From Globodera rostochiensis (taxonomy: Eukaryota > Nematoda > Chromadorea > Rhabditida > Heteroderidae): a stretch of 64,000 nt of DNA. Location: the NCBI GenBank assembly GCA_018350325.1, contig JAEVLN010000008.1, positions 2,108,001 through 2,172,000 of the forward strand, in the 5' to 3' direction. Made by a program: the position numbers and the translations under genes. Positions 48,801 to 60,866 of this stretch are shown here, piece after piece. Numbering within the stretch: the stretch's first letter is position 1; each line of letters starts with the position of its first letter. The notes under the pieces were generated by a model, which was given only the letters and a program-made list of their open reading frames with translations, did not search any database and was not told the origin of the DNA.

Positions 48801-51800
48801 ACGTAAGTGAGGGGACTTTGCGAGTCCAATGGAAAAAGTGAAGAGTTTGGAGGGGGGGGGGATGTACGAAATTCAATTCCAATTATATTGAAAGGGACGA
48901 AAATGGATGTCATTAGTGAGACAGACTTGAGAATCAAACGATTGCGTATTTCAGTTGCCTGTCGGCTTGCACATTTCGCGGCATGAAAGAATGTCGATGC
49001 GACATGGAGGAGGACGATTACTGCTTTTTGTGTTGTGGGAGTGCGCAAGAGCGGTGTTTGCCCGCGCATGAACACGGCATTCTCAGGTGGCAAAGTTGGG
49101 GGGATGCGAAATTGGAAATAAATGCAATTTCTTTTTCAAAAACCCCATATTCATTTTGTTTTGGGATATGCTTTAGGGTTCATTTTTAGGATTTGATGGA
49201 TGGCTTTGAATAAATTTTAAAATTTTGAAAAGGGACAACGGGGAACGATGGGAGCGCGAGTCGTGTTCGTGGTGCAGGATGCAGGGGACGGAGCGGGAGG
49301 GCATGGCCTGCGACGACAAGGACCCGCAACGGTTGTGCCTTCACGGCAAGTGCTCTAAGTCGGTGTGCGCGGACAAAGTGCAGGGACAGTTCTGCGACCG
49401 GAAGTGAGTTGATCGGTCGGGTGGCAAAGCGTTTGTTGTGCTCCTGAACTTGCAGGGAGGAGAAGATTTGCGTGGACGACGTCTGCGAGAATCCGTGTGC
49501 CCGGATCGCGCCTCATTTGATGGTGTGCGACTGTCCGGCCATCGACCCCGACACCGGATTCGCCTCGGAGGACCGGTGTCAGTTGTGTTGCCATGACTAC
49601 CACCAGGCACATGATCAAGACGTTCCCTTCGTTCACCCATTCTTTCCTCTTCAGAAGCCGGCCTCGCGACGTTGTCAGAACGCCTTCAGAAAGTACCATC
49701 TGAAATCCGCCCAGGAGAGGCCGATTTGGAGGATCGGACTGGAATGTGCCGGGGGAAAGCGCTGCAATCGCTTTGGCATTTGCTCAAACGACGCACAATT
49801 GGGCGACAACGGCAAACGAACGCCGGCCATCTTCATAGCTGTGGCACTGTTTGTGTTCGCCGTAGTCGCAGTGCTTACTACAGCGGCGGAAACATTCTGA
49901 CCAACGAATTGTCCGATCGCATTTCAATCATTTTACGGATTTGATCACGCACTGATCAATCATTCTCGACCATCAGCCTTCACTATCACACATTCATACA
50001 TAATTTGTTCTCACCTCTCTCTCTCTATTCCTTGTTTTTAATTTTGATTATTATTTTTTCTAAATTTTATAAAATGTAAATAAATGCGAAAAGTTGTAAC
50101 TGATAAGATCAGGCAGAAAGTTTGACAATGACAATGCCAGACATTGTCTCAAATAATGACTATTCTGGTAAGCCCCCCCCCCCGCCCACCTTTCTCCATT
50201 CGATGGTCGGCTGGGGGGTCCCGTCAGCCTGACAGGACAGCATCACCGTGCGGCCTTCGATGACGGAGTAGCGCGTGTTGGACGTGTCTTTGAAGCGCGG
50301 CGGTTCTAAAGGGCCAATTCGGTCTTTTGACTTGTCGGCGCCTTTGATTACCCATTACGTCAACAATAAATCGTTTTTCCGCCTCCCCCGCGGCGTTCTC
50401 CGCCACGCATTTATACTCTCCGGAATGTTTGACCGTCGCCTTCGGCACTCGCAGTCGCCGTCGGTCCTCCGACAACAAAACGGCAATTCCGAGGCTTTCC
50501 GAGGGCAGTTCAGTGCCGTTGAAGGTCCATTGGATGTTCGGAAGTGGCGATGGCTTGCTCACCAGCAGTGGACACTGCAGAATGACCGGGTTCCCGACTA
50601 ACGACGACAAAAACTCCGCACTCTCCGAGTCGCGCATCTCCGGCGGACTTATCACCACGACCTGAACCCGTCCGACTTGACCAAAACTAACGCCGACACA
50701 TTACCTACCCGAATCACCAAATCCTCTTTCCCTGCCCGATTTGTCGCGCGGCATGTGTAAAAGCCGTCATCCGATGCCCTTACATTTACAATTCGGAGAT
50801 TGCCATCTTCAAAAAATAAATTATGCGTTTATTCCAAAATTTGTTCAATATGCCTCCAAAAGTGGCATATCGGGACGAGTTCATGTCCAAAGGGTTGTCC
50901 TGCCACAGCCATTGGATGTCCGGCTTGGGATCCCCGTCAACCAAACAGAAAAGGTCAGCCAGCTCATCTTCGATGAATGTGTACTCTTTGATCTGTCCGT
51001 CTTGCGCATAAGGCGGCACTGGAATGGATTGATTCATCAATAAAAAATTGTATTTGTCGGTAATTTGACGGAATTTCTAATTAAAGCAATCCCCCATGCC
51101 ACTGGCCACTCATTATTCACCCTGCACAACAATTCGAACACTCCGGTTCGCTTCGCCGGCAGGGTTTTTAACTCTGCAAATGTATTCGCCGGCATCGTCC
51201 AAAAGAATGTGCCGAAAGCGAAGAGTGCCTTTGGGGTCAATGAAACTGAAATTTGTTACAAATGCCTTGAAGCGTTGCAACAATTAGACTAATTGCCTGA
51301 AATTGTTCGGAAGAACTGGTAAATGGTCCTTCTCCCAGCTGAGCGTCGGTTCGGGCACACCTTCCGCAAAACAAAACAAATCCCGAGATGCGCCAATAGA
51401 AGTGAAGATGACTTTTTCGGTCGAATCGGAAATGATCCGAGGAGGGGTTTGGACCTGAATTTATAAGGCCGGGATAGAAAGAAAGGAACGCGTTGGAGGA
51501 ACCGCAAATGCCTCCTTTTTCACTTTACACTTCCCGACTGACTCCTTTCTTGCCTTCAGAGAATAGTGCAATCTGTCCTCCCCCGCCATATTCGACACGT
51601 GGCATTCGTATGCACCCGCGTGTGCCAATGCCACTCTTCGGATGACCAACGACCCATTCGATGGCATTTCGAGATGGACGGAATGGCCGGAGGGCGCAGC
51701 CCCGGCGGCGCCTCTTTCGCCGTCGCGCAGGTCAATTCGAAGTCCGTTCCAATTCCATCGCCTCTTCGGCGGCGGGTGGGCAGTTGCAGGACAACGCAAT

Positions 51801-54800
51801 TCCAACCAATCGCTTTCGTTGGCCACCAATTCACGAACCTTCGATTGTGGGGACAGAAAATACATTTTATTTTGGGGAAATCCCTAACAATTCCTTTCCC
51901 CTCAATGATCGGCGCCGAGTGCACCGCCAGCGAAATGATTCGTTCATCCCGTCCCAATTCATTCTCCGCCACGCAAGTGAAAGTGCCCCTGTGCCGGTCC
52001 TCCACCGCCTCCAATGCCAAAGACCCGTCCTCCTCAACGAGTTCGTCCACCAACGCCTCCCCGTTCAAAAACCTGGCATTTGAATACGACTAAAGATGGC
52101 ACACCCATTCGCCCACCATTTCACAATTGGCTTCGGCTCTCCTTCGACGTCACAGGGAAAAGTGACCGTATCCCCCCGGATCAAATTGAACGAACTTTGG
52201 CCAAGGGCGATAGTCGGCGGCGTGTGCACCTTCAAACCGGATGGAATCCATGGCATTTTCTTTACAAAGGCACTCAAAGTCAATTAGCGTGGGCTTGATT
52301 TGATCAAACGAACTTCGATTACCCTTATCCACTGACCCGAACAAAGGTGGATTTGGCCGCTTCTCCGGCTTGGTTTATGGCCGTGCAAGTGTACCGTCCG
52401 GCATGGTCGTTGCTCACTTTGTGAATGCGAAGAGAGTGATTGGGCTGATCGGTAATTACGGTAATTAAGTGTTAGTAAATGGGAAATTTACCCCCCCCCC
52501 CCTCGTCAACTCCAACCGATTTCGGGGAATATTTTGAGAGTCATTTGGACTTCATTTAGCTTCTATCCCTGCAATCCCCGACTTTTTCAGTCCTTATTCA
52601 TCTTTTTGAAGTATTAAATCCTTAACATTTCTCAGAGAGTACCGACCAAAAGAGTGAAGTCGGGAGAGTTCACATTCAGAGGTACAAAGTCCAAGGTCCA
52701 CAGCACTCTGGGCTGTTCTTGGCCCAGTGGCACTTTTACAGGGCACTAAAAATGTTTTTAAAAAATAAAATAGTATAAAGAAACGGCTAAATTTGTGAAA
52801 AAAAGGAAAAAGCACCTCAATGTCCAATTGGGCCCCTTTCCTGGCCACCACGTCCTCATCCCCGGAAGGGCCCAATCGGGCAGAAAGTGCCATCATCGGT
52901 TTCACTGAAGGAATCGTACAAACCAAAGACACACCGGCACAACACAAAATAGACAAAACATTCTTTTAGGCATTTTGTTTAGCCTAACTTAAAACAACAA
53001 CAAACATTCTGGACAAAACTTAAAATAGAGCAATTTTACAAAATAGATTTGGCCAAAAAAGGAGTGAAAGCTAAGAATTGTAAGTAGTCACACATTTGGA
53101 AATATTACATGCTGATCAGTGAGGTGAACTTACTGATCAACTCCACGTCCACCTCAACCGTTGCGTTCCCAGCAGAGCTTTCGGCATGACAAGCATAATG
53201 CCCCGCATCTTCTTCTGAGCCATTTTTGATCAGCAAAGAGCCGTCGGGAAGGACCTTTGGCCAATAAATCACTGTTAGCCATTCGATGGGTTTTCCGGTG
53301 GGCCATTGGAACGAAACGATCTTTTTCAATATGAAGGACAAAATGGTTTCGATTAAAATCAGATAATCGCTCCCTAAATGTGTGTGAATGACTCTTTCTT
53401 ATGGAAAAAGAATAATGGCAACCCGGCAAAACCCACCACCGTCCGTTGATCATCGGCACTGCTCAGAAAACGATCATTCTGAAAGAGGTGGAAGCATCAT
53501 CAGCCAATGGGCAATGAATTCTCACCTTTAGCCAATGCGTTTTGGGGTGGGGGATGCCAAGCAAGACAATGCAATTGATCTGCAGCTCCTTGCCCTCGAT
53601 CAGCTCCATTCTCGCAGGCAGAACAGCCAACACCGGTCTCACTAAAAGGGCACACATTTAACGGACGGACGACAAAACAATTCAAATAAAATTTGAAAAG
53701 TGATCGGATAGATAAAACGGAAAGAAGAAACCTAACCTCCGCCTCAACTCACCAAGTCCGATCACCACCAGATTGGTGTGCTTCAATTGCTCTCCGAATT
53801 CGTTTCGTGCCACGCAAGTGAAAGTTGCCTGATCCGTCGTTTGGACATCTGAAAAAGCGGCACGGCCGTAATTCCGTCGCCGTTTGGCCGTCAACCAACT
53901 GACCCTTTATAAGCAAAGAGTCGTCGGGCAAATGGACAAATCGTTCAGTTTCGCCTCCCTCTCCGATTGGCTCTCCGTTCATCAGCCAGCGGACTTGCGG
54001 TTTCGGCACTCCAATTGCTCGGCAAAGAATGGTCACCGTCCGTTGGATGTACCCGAAAACGGAGTCGGGGCCGGCCATAATTGTTGGAGCACCTTTGGGA
54101 CAATTAGGCAACATTTGAAAGTGTTTAAAGAGCCTCAGGGAATTTCACTTCCAATTCCCAGGGTAATTGGCTTGATCTCGGACCCGGCCAAATTCTCGGC
54201 TTTGCATGCATAAGTCCCCGCGTCCGACTCATCGGCATTCTGAATTCCATTACAATGCCCGCTTCTTAAAGTTCACTCACGCGAATTGTCAAACGACCCT
54301 CCTGAATTGAAGAATTATTATTTTGGGGGGGGGGAGGATTATTTTCTTTGGCATTTTGCCTGAATGTGCAAAAATCTGTCCGATGTCAATTGCCGTCCAT
54401 CTTTGAACCAATGGATTTTTGGCGTTGGCACGCCGCTGATGGCCTTAAAGTTGGGAAGTTCAAAACCGCGGAGAAAGGGAGGGGGAAGGCTTTGCTGACC
54501 CGGCAGTCCAACACTAACAAATCCCCCCGGACGATCATTTGTTTGTTCTGTGACACTTCAATGCTCGGGGGCACTGTAAAGCAAAGCTTTTTTTGTTCTA
54601 ATAATGCGCAAGGACAAAACCCACGGGCCAAGTGCACTTTGGCGAAATCGGATGCCTTTCCCACCGAATTGGTGGCACGGCATTCGTAAACGCCTTTGTC
54701 GTCCTCGTCCACTTCACTGACGATCAAATCGCCTAATAACAAACATTAAATATTCTCTCAAACAAACCCAAATGAATGCAGTTTCGATCAGATTACCTTT

Positions 54801-57800
54801 GTAAGTAATAAAGAATTTCGGGTCGGGCACAATTCGGGCTCCTAAAAGAATATCCGATTCGGTCAAAATCCAACGCATGGCGGGCGCACCTTTGAAGAAC
54901 CAGATCACTTCGGGCTGAGGCCGTCCTTCTGTGGCACAGCTCAAGTTGAAGGTGCTTCCGCTGGCCACCCATTTCTCGCTGGGCCTCACGCGCACTCGCG
55001 GAGCCTGCAGAACGTGCAGCCAAACGATTGCTTCGGATTGGCCACCAGATGTCCTCGCTCGGCACGTGTAGTCGCCCGAATCGTCGACGGCCGTGTCCAA
55101 AAGGCGCAAAGTGCCGTTATTGCCAAAGGTGTACTGCAACGGCATTAAGAAGTGCTGTACAAAACCAAAAAATAGATGGCCAAGCCAACAATTACCGCTT
55201 TCGCTGAGTTTCCCAAAGTTTTGCTCTGATTGTGCACCCAAAATATCTTTGGCTCTTCAATGCTTTGGGTGCGACAGTGAAGAAAAGCGGTGCCGTGGAT
55301 GATGACGGACTCGTTCCGAATTGCGATTATATGCGGTGGAGACTCTGAACCAATCAATCGATCGTCCTCTTAAAGTGAATGAATAGCCCAGCCCCGACCT
55401 CGAGAATCCAAAAAAGTCATAGCCGAGTGATTTCCCTGTGGGCTGATCACCTGAAAAAGAAATAAATCAATTAAATGCATTTTAAACTTTAAAACAATTT
55501 ATAATAATATTCTTTTAATTTGATTGAATAATAATAAAATATTCGCAGTGTAAATATTCACTTGGCAAGTGTAGAGGCCGCGGTGTGCGGAAGTGACAGC
55601 GTCGATGGTCCAAATGGAAGTGTCGGTGGAACTGTTTTTGGAGAGAATTGTCTCGTCGAAGAATGAACTTTGCTTACTCGTAAAAGAGGGGTCCTCCGAT
55701 GGCTTTTCCCCCGAAAAGCCATAACACGGTGTACGGAGCCCGGGATTCGATTGAACAGCTTAAATTGATTGATTTGTATGCGTGGGCCGTGTGTCGTTCG
55801 GCCATAAATGCTCGTGGCCCGACCACTTCGACGGTGGAAATGGCCGTCGGAGCGATGCGCACAAATTCATAATTCTGAATTTTGAAAGTTTTCTATTCAA
55901 AAAGCCAATTATTTACCAACCATTTCGTCCTCTCCGTTCACCCGAACAAAGAAAAATCCCTTCGGCGGAATAAATGGGCCCACAAAAAAGACGGAAAAAC
56001 TGTCCGGATCGGCTTGACTCTCATTCCGGTACAGCTCTTTGCCGTGGTAGTCCACCAACGAAATTTGGACGACTGTCCCGGGAGGATTCAGTCCGGTCTA
56101 TCGAATAAATAAATAAATAAATTGACTTTGTCTTCAGTTTTTAAACAAAAAGAATTAAATTACCATATTAACCACCAAATAGGTTATTTGGCCGGCGATC
56201 GGTCGCGGATGGGTCTTCCGGGGGGGGGGAGGGGGGCAGTGAACGAATTTTGCTCCAAAAGCCTACCAGATCAACAGAGGCCACCGGCCTGGAGGCGAAG
56301 CCGTATTTAAAATCGATGGTCCCGTGGCCGAAAATGCGAAGAGTGTGTCTGAACATTCCGGACTTTGGCATTCCGTTGCGCCCCGTTATGTTACTTTAGT
56401 CGACTGCTGGTCCGAACTCTCCACACTCCCGGCAAAGGGTTCTTGATCCGGATCAGCTTCACGTTGGTCAAGTCGATGGTGCCCTGCTCGCGCTCGTAGT
56501 CGCTTTTCTCTATCGTCCGGTCTAAGTCGACGGTGAAGTGAATAGAATAGCATAAATAAATTGAATCGGTTACGATAGTCTTAGCCCATTTGATCAAATG
56601 GGCTAACAATAAAAAGTTGACTCAAATTCGACTTTAATCGGCGGAGGGACGGATTTTGGTTACTTTGCGGGTCCACCAACGCAATGCTTAAATACGCGCC
56701 GTCGTCTCTTTCGCCCGCCAAAGAAAGGGTCAGTTCGGAAACGAATGCGTCCACCGGCACCAAAGTCGTGTGCGTCTGTCCGTGCTCCCGGACTTCGTAT
56801 AAAATGTGCACTTTCCGTTGGGAGACCTGCGAAAGAGTCGTAAAGACGACAACGCGCAAAAGTGCGAAAGGACCGCGTGTCGCACGTATTCCAGGACGGT
56901 GTTTACGTGCGACTTCTCCAGGTGAAACACTTGGCCGAAACTGGCGGCCGCGATGCGCTCGAACACTTTGTAGCCGGGGGCAGACCGATTCCCACAGTCG
57001 CCGGTCATCACAAACACCACCTGAAATGGGGAGAGGGATGGGGAACGGCTTGCAGGGATCATTCATATCGGACAAAAACTGATCGATCTGAGGACCCCAA
57101 TCCCTAGTATTGAAAGGGTCGAACCGAGCTTTGCTTCTCCTGGATCAGATTGAGTACGGCTTCCTCCAGGTGATAATCCTTGGAGCGGGCATCGGTGAAT
57201 ACGTAAATGAAGGAGCCGGGCAGAGACACTTCCAGCGCCTGCAAATGAAAATATTATGTACATTAAACAATAAATTCATTTCATGCCTTTTTGATGCCGG
57301 AAAGTGTCATTTCGGGACAGTCGCCGCCGCCCTGGACGGAAACGGAGGCGAGCTGTTGCTGGAACATGTCCGGATCGGTGGTGATGAACGGGGGATCAAC
57401 CTCTGAATGATGGTTTTTATTTTAGCGGATCGAAGGTCTGTCTCTGTACAATCAATTCTCATTTCCCCTCCCAACTTTACACCAACCGGGATCGTGAAAG
57501 AGTACCAGCACGTAGTTGAAGATGAACTTCTTGCGCTGCTTCATCACTGTCTCGAATATGCCTTTCGCGCCTTGGCGGACTTGGTTCAAGTCGTCTGCAT
57601 TGGCCATAACATTTCCGATCGGTTGCGTCTTATCCGTTACCGTTCATTGATCCCGTCCGGTCGAAGACAAAAGTCAACGAGGACAGTCCCGGGGCGGCGG
57701 CTTCTTGCTGGTCAGCAACATCGCGTCTTCGGAGAAGTTGCTGGGCGGCATGGGACGGGGGGGAAAGGCGAAAGTTGAGAGGAGAGACGGTGGAAGACGG

Positions 57801-57857
57801 GGGCAAGTTGGCAAGCAGTACAAAGAGGAGGGGGAGGAGTGGGGACACCTCTCTCAT
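36810..57857 (-). CDS. him-4: Hemicentin (VWA domain plus about 30 Ig-like domains)
   Basis: Hemicentin is a giant secreted extracellular-matrix protein that organises tissue junctions and basement-membrane linkages. ATG at 57857 gives a signal peptide ([20 protein letters not shown]). The VWA domain carries [20 protein letters not shown] (MIDAS-type, as in HIM-4), [34 protein letters not shown] and [21 protein letters not shown] hemicentin-type linker follows ([20 protein letters not shown]). From about 55860 to 37300 I count about 30 Ig repeats, each ending in Y-x-C-x-A-x-N-x-x-G-like motifs (for example [48 protein letters not shown]). The 4,323-nt intron 50189-45867 holds an opposite-strand gene; the exons on both sides (ending TIEWRK, starting [12 protein letters not shown]) join in phase 0 inside one Ig fold. 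The last exon (about 37086-36810, starting [20 protein letters not shown]) is not Ig-like. No EGF repeats or fibulin-type C-terminus were found, unlike C. elegans HIM-4. Most introns are short. Individual exon borders are not all resolved. Confidence 0.9.
40201..40600. repeat. 59-bp tandem repeat, seven copies, in a hemicentin intron
   Basis: Seven head-to-tail units start TTTCCACTAATTG at about 40203, 40252, 40311, 40369, 40428, 40487 and 40545. Units are 59 bp, with two copies of 58 bp (one T missing in GATTTATGG); the first copy is shortened by an internal 10-11-bp deletion. Near identity implies recent expansion. The repeats lie in the intron splitting the Ig domain around 40.0-40.7 kb. 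Confidence 0.9.
41047..41570 (-). other. GC-rich Arg-rich open frame continuous with an Ig exon
   Basis: Reading past the Ig exon ending FHKFDVDIL, the frame stays open for about 165 codons to a stop at 41049-41047. The added sequence is very basic and Arg/Pro-rich ([40 protein letters not shown]). A donor (GTACGC) right after the Ig domain joins to [20 protein letters not shown] near 40.7 kb, so the standard transcript probably splices it out. It may be an alternative 3' end or chance openness of a GC-rich intron. Confidence 0.35.
43220..43692. repeat. CTCCGATCACCCCC-type tandem array in a hemicentin intron
   Basis: About 25 to 30 imperfect units of 14-19 bp built from (C)n-CTCCGATCA or CCGATCAT fill the intron between two Ig exons. 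On the transcribed (minus) strand this reads as TGATCGGAGG followed by G runs. Variation is mainly in C-run length and ATCA versus ATCAT. The surrounding frame on the plus strand is a compositional artefact. Confidence 0.85.
45867..50189 (-). other. Giant hemicentin intron hosting a nested gene
   Basis: Donor AAG|GTGGGC (exon end 50190, intron starts 50189) and acceptor CTTCAG|GAT (exon starts 45866) bound a 4,323-nt intron, against about 50 nt for most others here. The parts outside the nested gene (45867-48449 and 49901-50189) are C/G-rich low-complexity sequence: C runs at 46361-46374, 46742-46762, 47290-47352, 47819-47848 and G runs at 46414-46440. No further gene is supported. Confidence 0.85.
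48450..49900 (+). CDS. Nested cysteine-rich type I membrane protein with ADAM17-type membrane-proximal-like repeats, no protease
   Basis: ATG at 48450 opens a hydrophilic leader followed by a hydrophobic signal segment ([20 protein letters not shown]); an internal Met (about 48672) is an alternative start. Then [20 protein letters not shown] splices in phase to [20 protein letters not shown] and [20 protein letters not shown]. After another splice comes [20 protein letters not shown], then [20 protein letters not shown], and then a second similar block ([62 protein letters not shown]). A C-terminal membrane helix ([20 protein letters not shown]) ends near the stop at 49898-49900. The C-x-C ... 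C-x-x-CC ... C-x-P then G-x-x-C ... LC-x-x-GKC spacing resembles the membrane-proximal domain of ADAM17/TACE, but no metalloprotease is encoded. A poly(A) signal AATAAA lies near 50079. Function unknown. Confidence 0.75.
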
Positions 57858-59807
57858 CTCCAAATGCGTCAAAGTGACGAGAGATTGAATTGGCTAATTG
57901 AAAAAAAAACTTGGGGAAGCAAGGGTTGGCTAATTTGAGCAACAAAAGTGAGAGGAATGGATGGGGTGACAGATTTATGCAAATGGTGGTGGCTTGGGGA
58001 CGAAGATGGGCGGGGGGGGGGGGGCAAACCCTTCCCCCCCCCCCCTCCCTCCCCCCCCCCCCCTCCCTCCCTCCCCCCTTCCCCCCCCCTCCCCCCCCCC
58101 CTCCCCCCCCCCCCTTCCCCCCCCCCCCCCATTCCCCTCCCCCCCCCCGACCCCCGACCCCTCCGATCGAAATCCTCTGAAAGAAAGGGCGAAAGGGCGT
58201 CAAAAGAATGCGAAGTTTGGACTTTCAAACACATTTTTACAATAAATTCAACTGAAAAAGTGTGTGAATAGGGCAAAAAGTTGGGTGAAGGAGGTGGGGG
58301 GGGGGGGGACAGAATGTGCGTTTTTGTGAGATTTCCCATTTAAAAAAAGATTTATTTCGCTTTCCAACAAACAAATCAATCGACGACCACCGACCGAACT
58401 GATCACTGTCACAACTAAACAATCAAAAAAAACAGCCGCAGAACGGCGGACAATGGACACATAAAAAAAGGGCATTATTTGCCAACGGCATTAATTGTCT
58501 TTCCCTGTGCTATAAAGGGCATAATGGCACTATTAAATTCTCCGGTGGTTGGACTAACGACGACCACTTTTAATTACTTTTATTTGACCGAATTAACGGT
58601 TTTAATGGATGGACTTTGTTAGACAAGTCCGGCGAGCACAAAGAGAGACGCTCGTGGGACATTCATTAATTACTCTAATTAATCACAAATTAATTAAGGA
58701 AGGCATTCGGCGTGGGGGCAAGGTGACCAGAGTTACCTTATTTATCAGGTTTTTCCTCATTTGCCTCTGTTGCCTATTTTGAGTAGACAAAAATTTGGAA
58801 ATTTTCACTGAAAACTTCCAAAATTTAAAAAATGGTCACAACAAACTTTTTAAATTCCTCAAGAAAATGCAATAAAAGGAAAAAATACGCTTAAAAATTA
58901 TTCCTGATTTTCAGCTGCTAAACCTCTGATTTTTGGGGTTTACATGTGAATAATGCCCTCAAAATAATTGCAATTAATCCAAAAATAAGAAGAAAAGTGT
59001 GAAATAAATGTGTTGAAGAAAAGAAAGGTCGATCAGTTGGATTTGTATGGATGGCTTTGATTGATTTATAGCCCGTGGGGTGAAAGGGAGGGGGGGAGGC
59101 TTAAACCCCCCTCCCCCCGGGGGGCGAAGGCTTAAACCCCCCCCCCCCCCAATAGAATGTGTAAGCTGCCGATAACCCAAAGTTTTCATTGGCCAAAAGA
59201 CACCGATGAACGGGACCGACTTCACTCTGGTATGATCGACAACTCTTTGCCTGTTTTGGATGCGACTTTTGGAACAATTTGGAGTTGAATTCAGATTTGC
59301 CTCTCGAGTGATTAGACTTACTCAACAGATGTTAGGGCCACAAGGAGAGGCCATTTGTGTAATTAATACATCCAAAAAGCGATTTAAAATTAAATCGAAT
59401 TGTTTTAAGCAACTTTATTCATTTTACCTAACAATTAAATGGGCAAAATGCAAATAATGAACAACTAACTGTTCCTTTAATATAAAAACAAAGAAATGGA
59501 AATGTTTGGATTTTGTGGGAAACGGCAAAATATCACAGAAGCAAAATAAAAGTTATAATATTTTGGGTTGGATGAGATCGTCGGCGATGGAAGATGAACA
59601 ATTTGTTACTTATTACGGCCACTTGCCGGGTTTGTACCGCTTTGGCCGGACCATTTGGTCGCAGTGGAACCGGCGAATATCGATCAGAAAGGAAAGTCTA
59701 AACAAAATTATTCCAATTTAATTATTATTTTAAATTCAAATTATTGTTAATTCTTAACTTTTTCATTTTTGTTACATAGAAATTGAGAAAAAAATAAAGT
59801 TAAAATC
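57858..59807. other. Intergenic region upstream of hemicentin
   Basis: This region should hold the hemicentin promoter and the 3' flank of the Wart gene. It includes a dense C-rich array at 58033-58165, a G run at 58296-58307, and facing C/G runs at 59090-59150. The remainder is AT-rich with no recognisable coding sequence on either strand. Confidence 0.5.
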
Positions 59808-60866
59808 TCACGAAGAATTTTTGTTGTTATTTGTGCCGTCGCCAACTTTCTTCAAATTTGTGATCAGGTCGAAGGCGATCACTTCCTCCCCGAATTTGTC
59901 CATTATTTCTTCGCCCTCAAAATATTCACCGGGCCGAATAATAACATTCGAATACAATTCCTTGGAAAGTGCGGGAAGCAACTCGAACTCGCAGCATTGG
60001 AGGTACAAACTGACGGGTCATTAGTGCGATTAATTGTCTAATGGACACTCCGACCAAAAAGATTCGTCTCGATGGGCCAAATGAAAAGGGAGAAGAGGGG
60101 CGGATTTGCCGGATTGAGGACTCCGATCCAAAACGGACGGATTAATTAGTTAATTGCATTTTATTGGGTTCCCCGGATACCCCCGGCAGTTCCTTGACAT
60201 TAAAAGCTTTGGGACCATTCGATCAAAGCACAAAGAAAACTCCGACCCAAAACGGACTGATTAATTAGTTAATTGCATTTTATTGGGTTCCCCGGATACC
60301 CCCGGCAGTTCCTTGACATTAAAAGCTTTGGGACCATTCGATCAAAGCACAAAGAAAACTCCGACCCAAAACGGACTGATTAATTAGTTAATTGCATTTT
60401 ATTGGGTCCCCGGATACCCCCGGCAGTTCCTTGACATTAAAAGCATTGAGACCATTCGATCAAAGCAAAGAAAACGTACGGTTGGAAATTGCCGTAGCCT
60501 TTGTCGAACCCGCCAACCCAAGTCGTATTCGATTCGCATGACTCCCGAATGGCGCGCTCGTCACAATCCTTCAATCAAAGCGATGTTTTTGTGAATAATT
60601 TGTTTCAGAGAGGAAAAGCTTCAAATCGACTCACCGCGTACATTTTGTCGAAACAATTCGGACGAGAACAAAGCAAAGATGGCATTCCGTTGTGGTAGAT
60701 TTCAATTCCTTAACGGGAAAGCCTTCAGCGGTGACGTCATTCCCTCTTTGAATTTACCGTAAGGGATTTTGTTACTGCCACAAGTGTGAGATGAGACAAT
60801 GTTGGACAGAAAGCAATGCAAAAGAATGTAACGAAGCCAAAAATAACAAAAATTTGCTGTGTTCAT
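59808..60866 (-). CDS. Warthog (Wart domain) hedgehog-related secreted protein, Wart-only
   Basis: Nematode Wart-domain proteins are secreted hedgehog-related factors expressed mainly in epidermis. Four exons: 60866-60758, 60708-60635, 60568-60480 and 60009-59808, all phase-consistent, giving about 157 residues. Exon 1 holds a signal peptide (MNTANFCYFWLRYILLHCFL) and SSHTCGSNKIPYG, then IEIYHNGMPSLLCSRPNCFD and DCDERAIRESCESNTTWVGG, followed by LQCCEFELLPALSK, VIIRPGEYFEGEEIMDKFGE and VIAFDLITNLKKV. The CGxxxIPY start, the Cys pattern, the paired CC, and the PGEYFEGEE motif match the Wart domain. A stop (TGA 59810-59808) follows soon after, so there is no Hint autoprocessing domain. The third intron holds a 119-bp tandem repeat. 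Confidence 0.85.
60121..60476. repeat. 119-bp tandem repeat, three copies, in a Wart gene intron
   Basis: Units start CTCCGATCCA or CTCCGACCCA at 60121, 60240 and 60359. Each contains GGTTCCCCGGATACCCCCGG and GACATTAAAAGC. Copies differ at only a few bases; the third has one missing T, a GAGACC variant and a 2-base loss near its end. The high identity suggests recent duplication. Confidence 0.9.

Noticed and set aside
36810..57857. Two separate Ig-domain genes split at the 4.3-kb gap
   Set aside because: The exons on both sides of the gap complete one Ig domain in phase 0 with canonical splice sites, and no stop, signal peptide or new start is seen at the gap.
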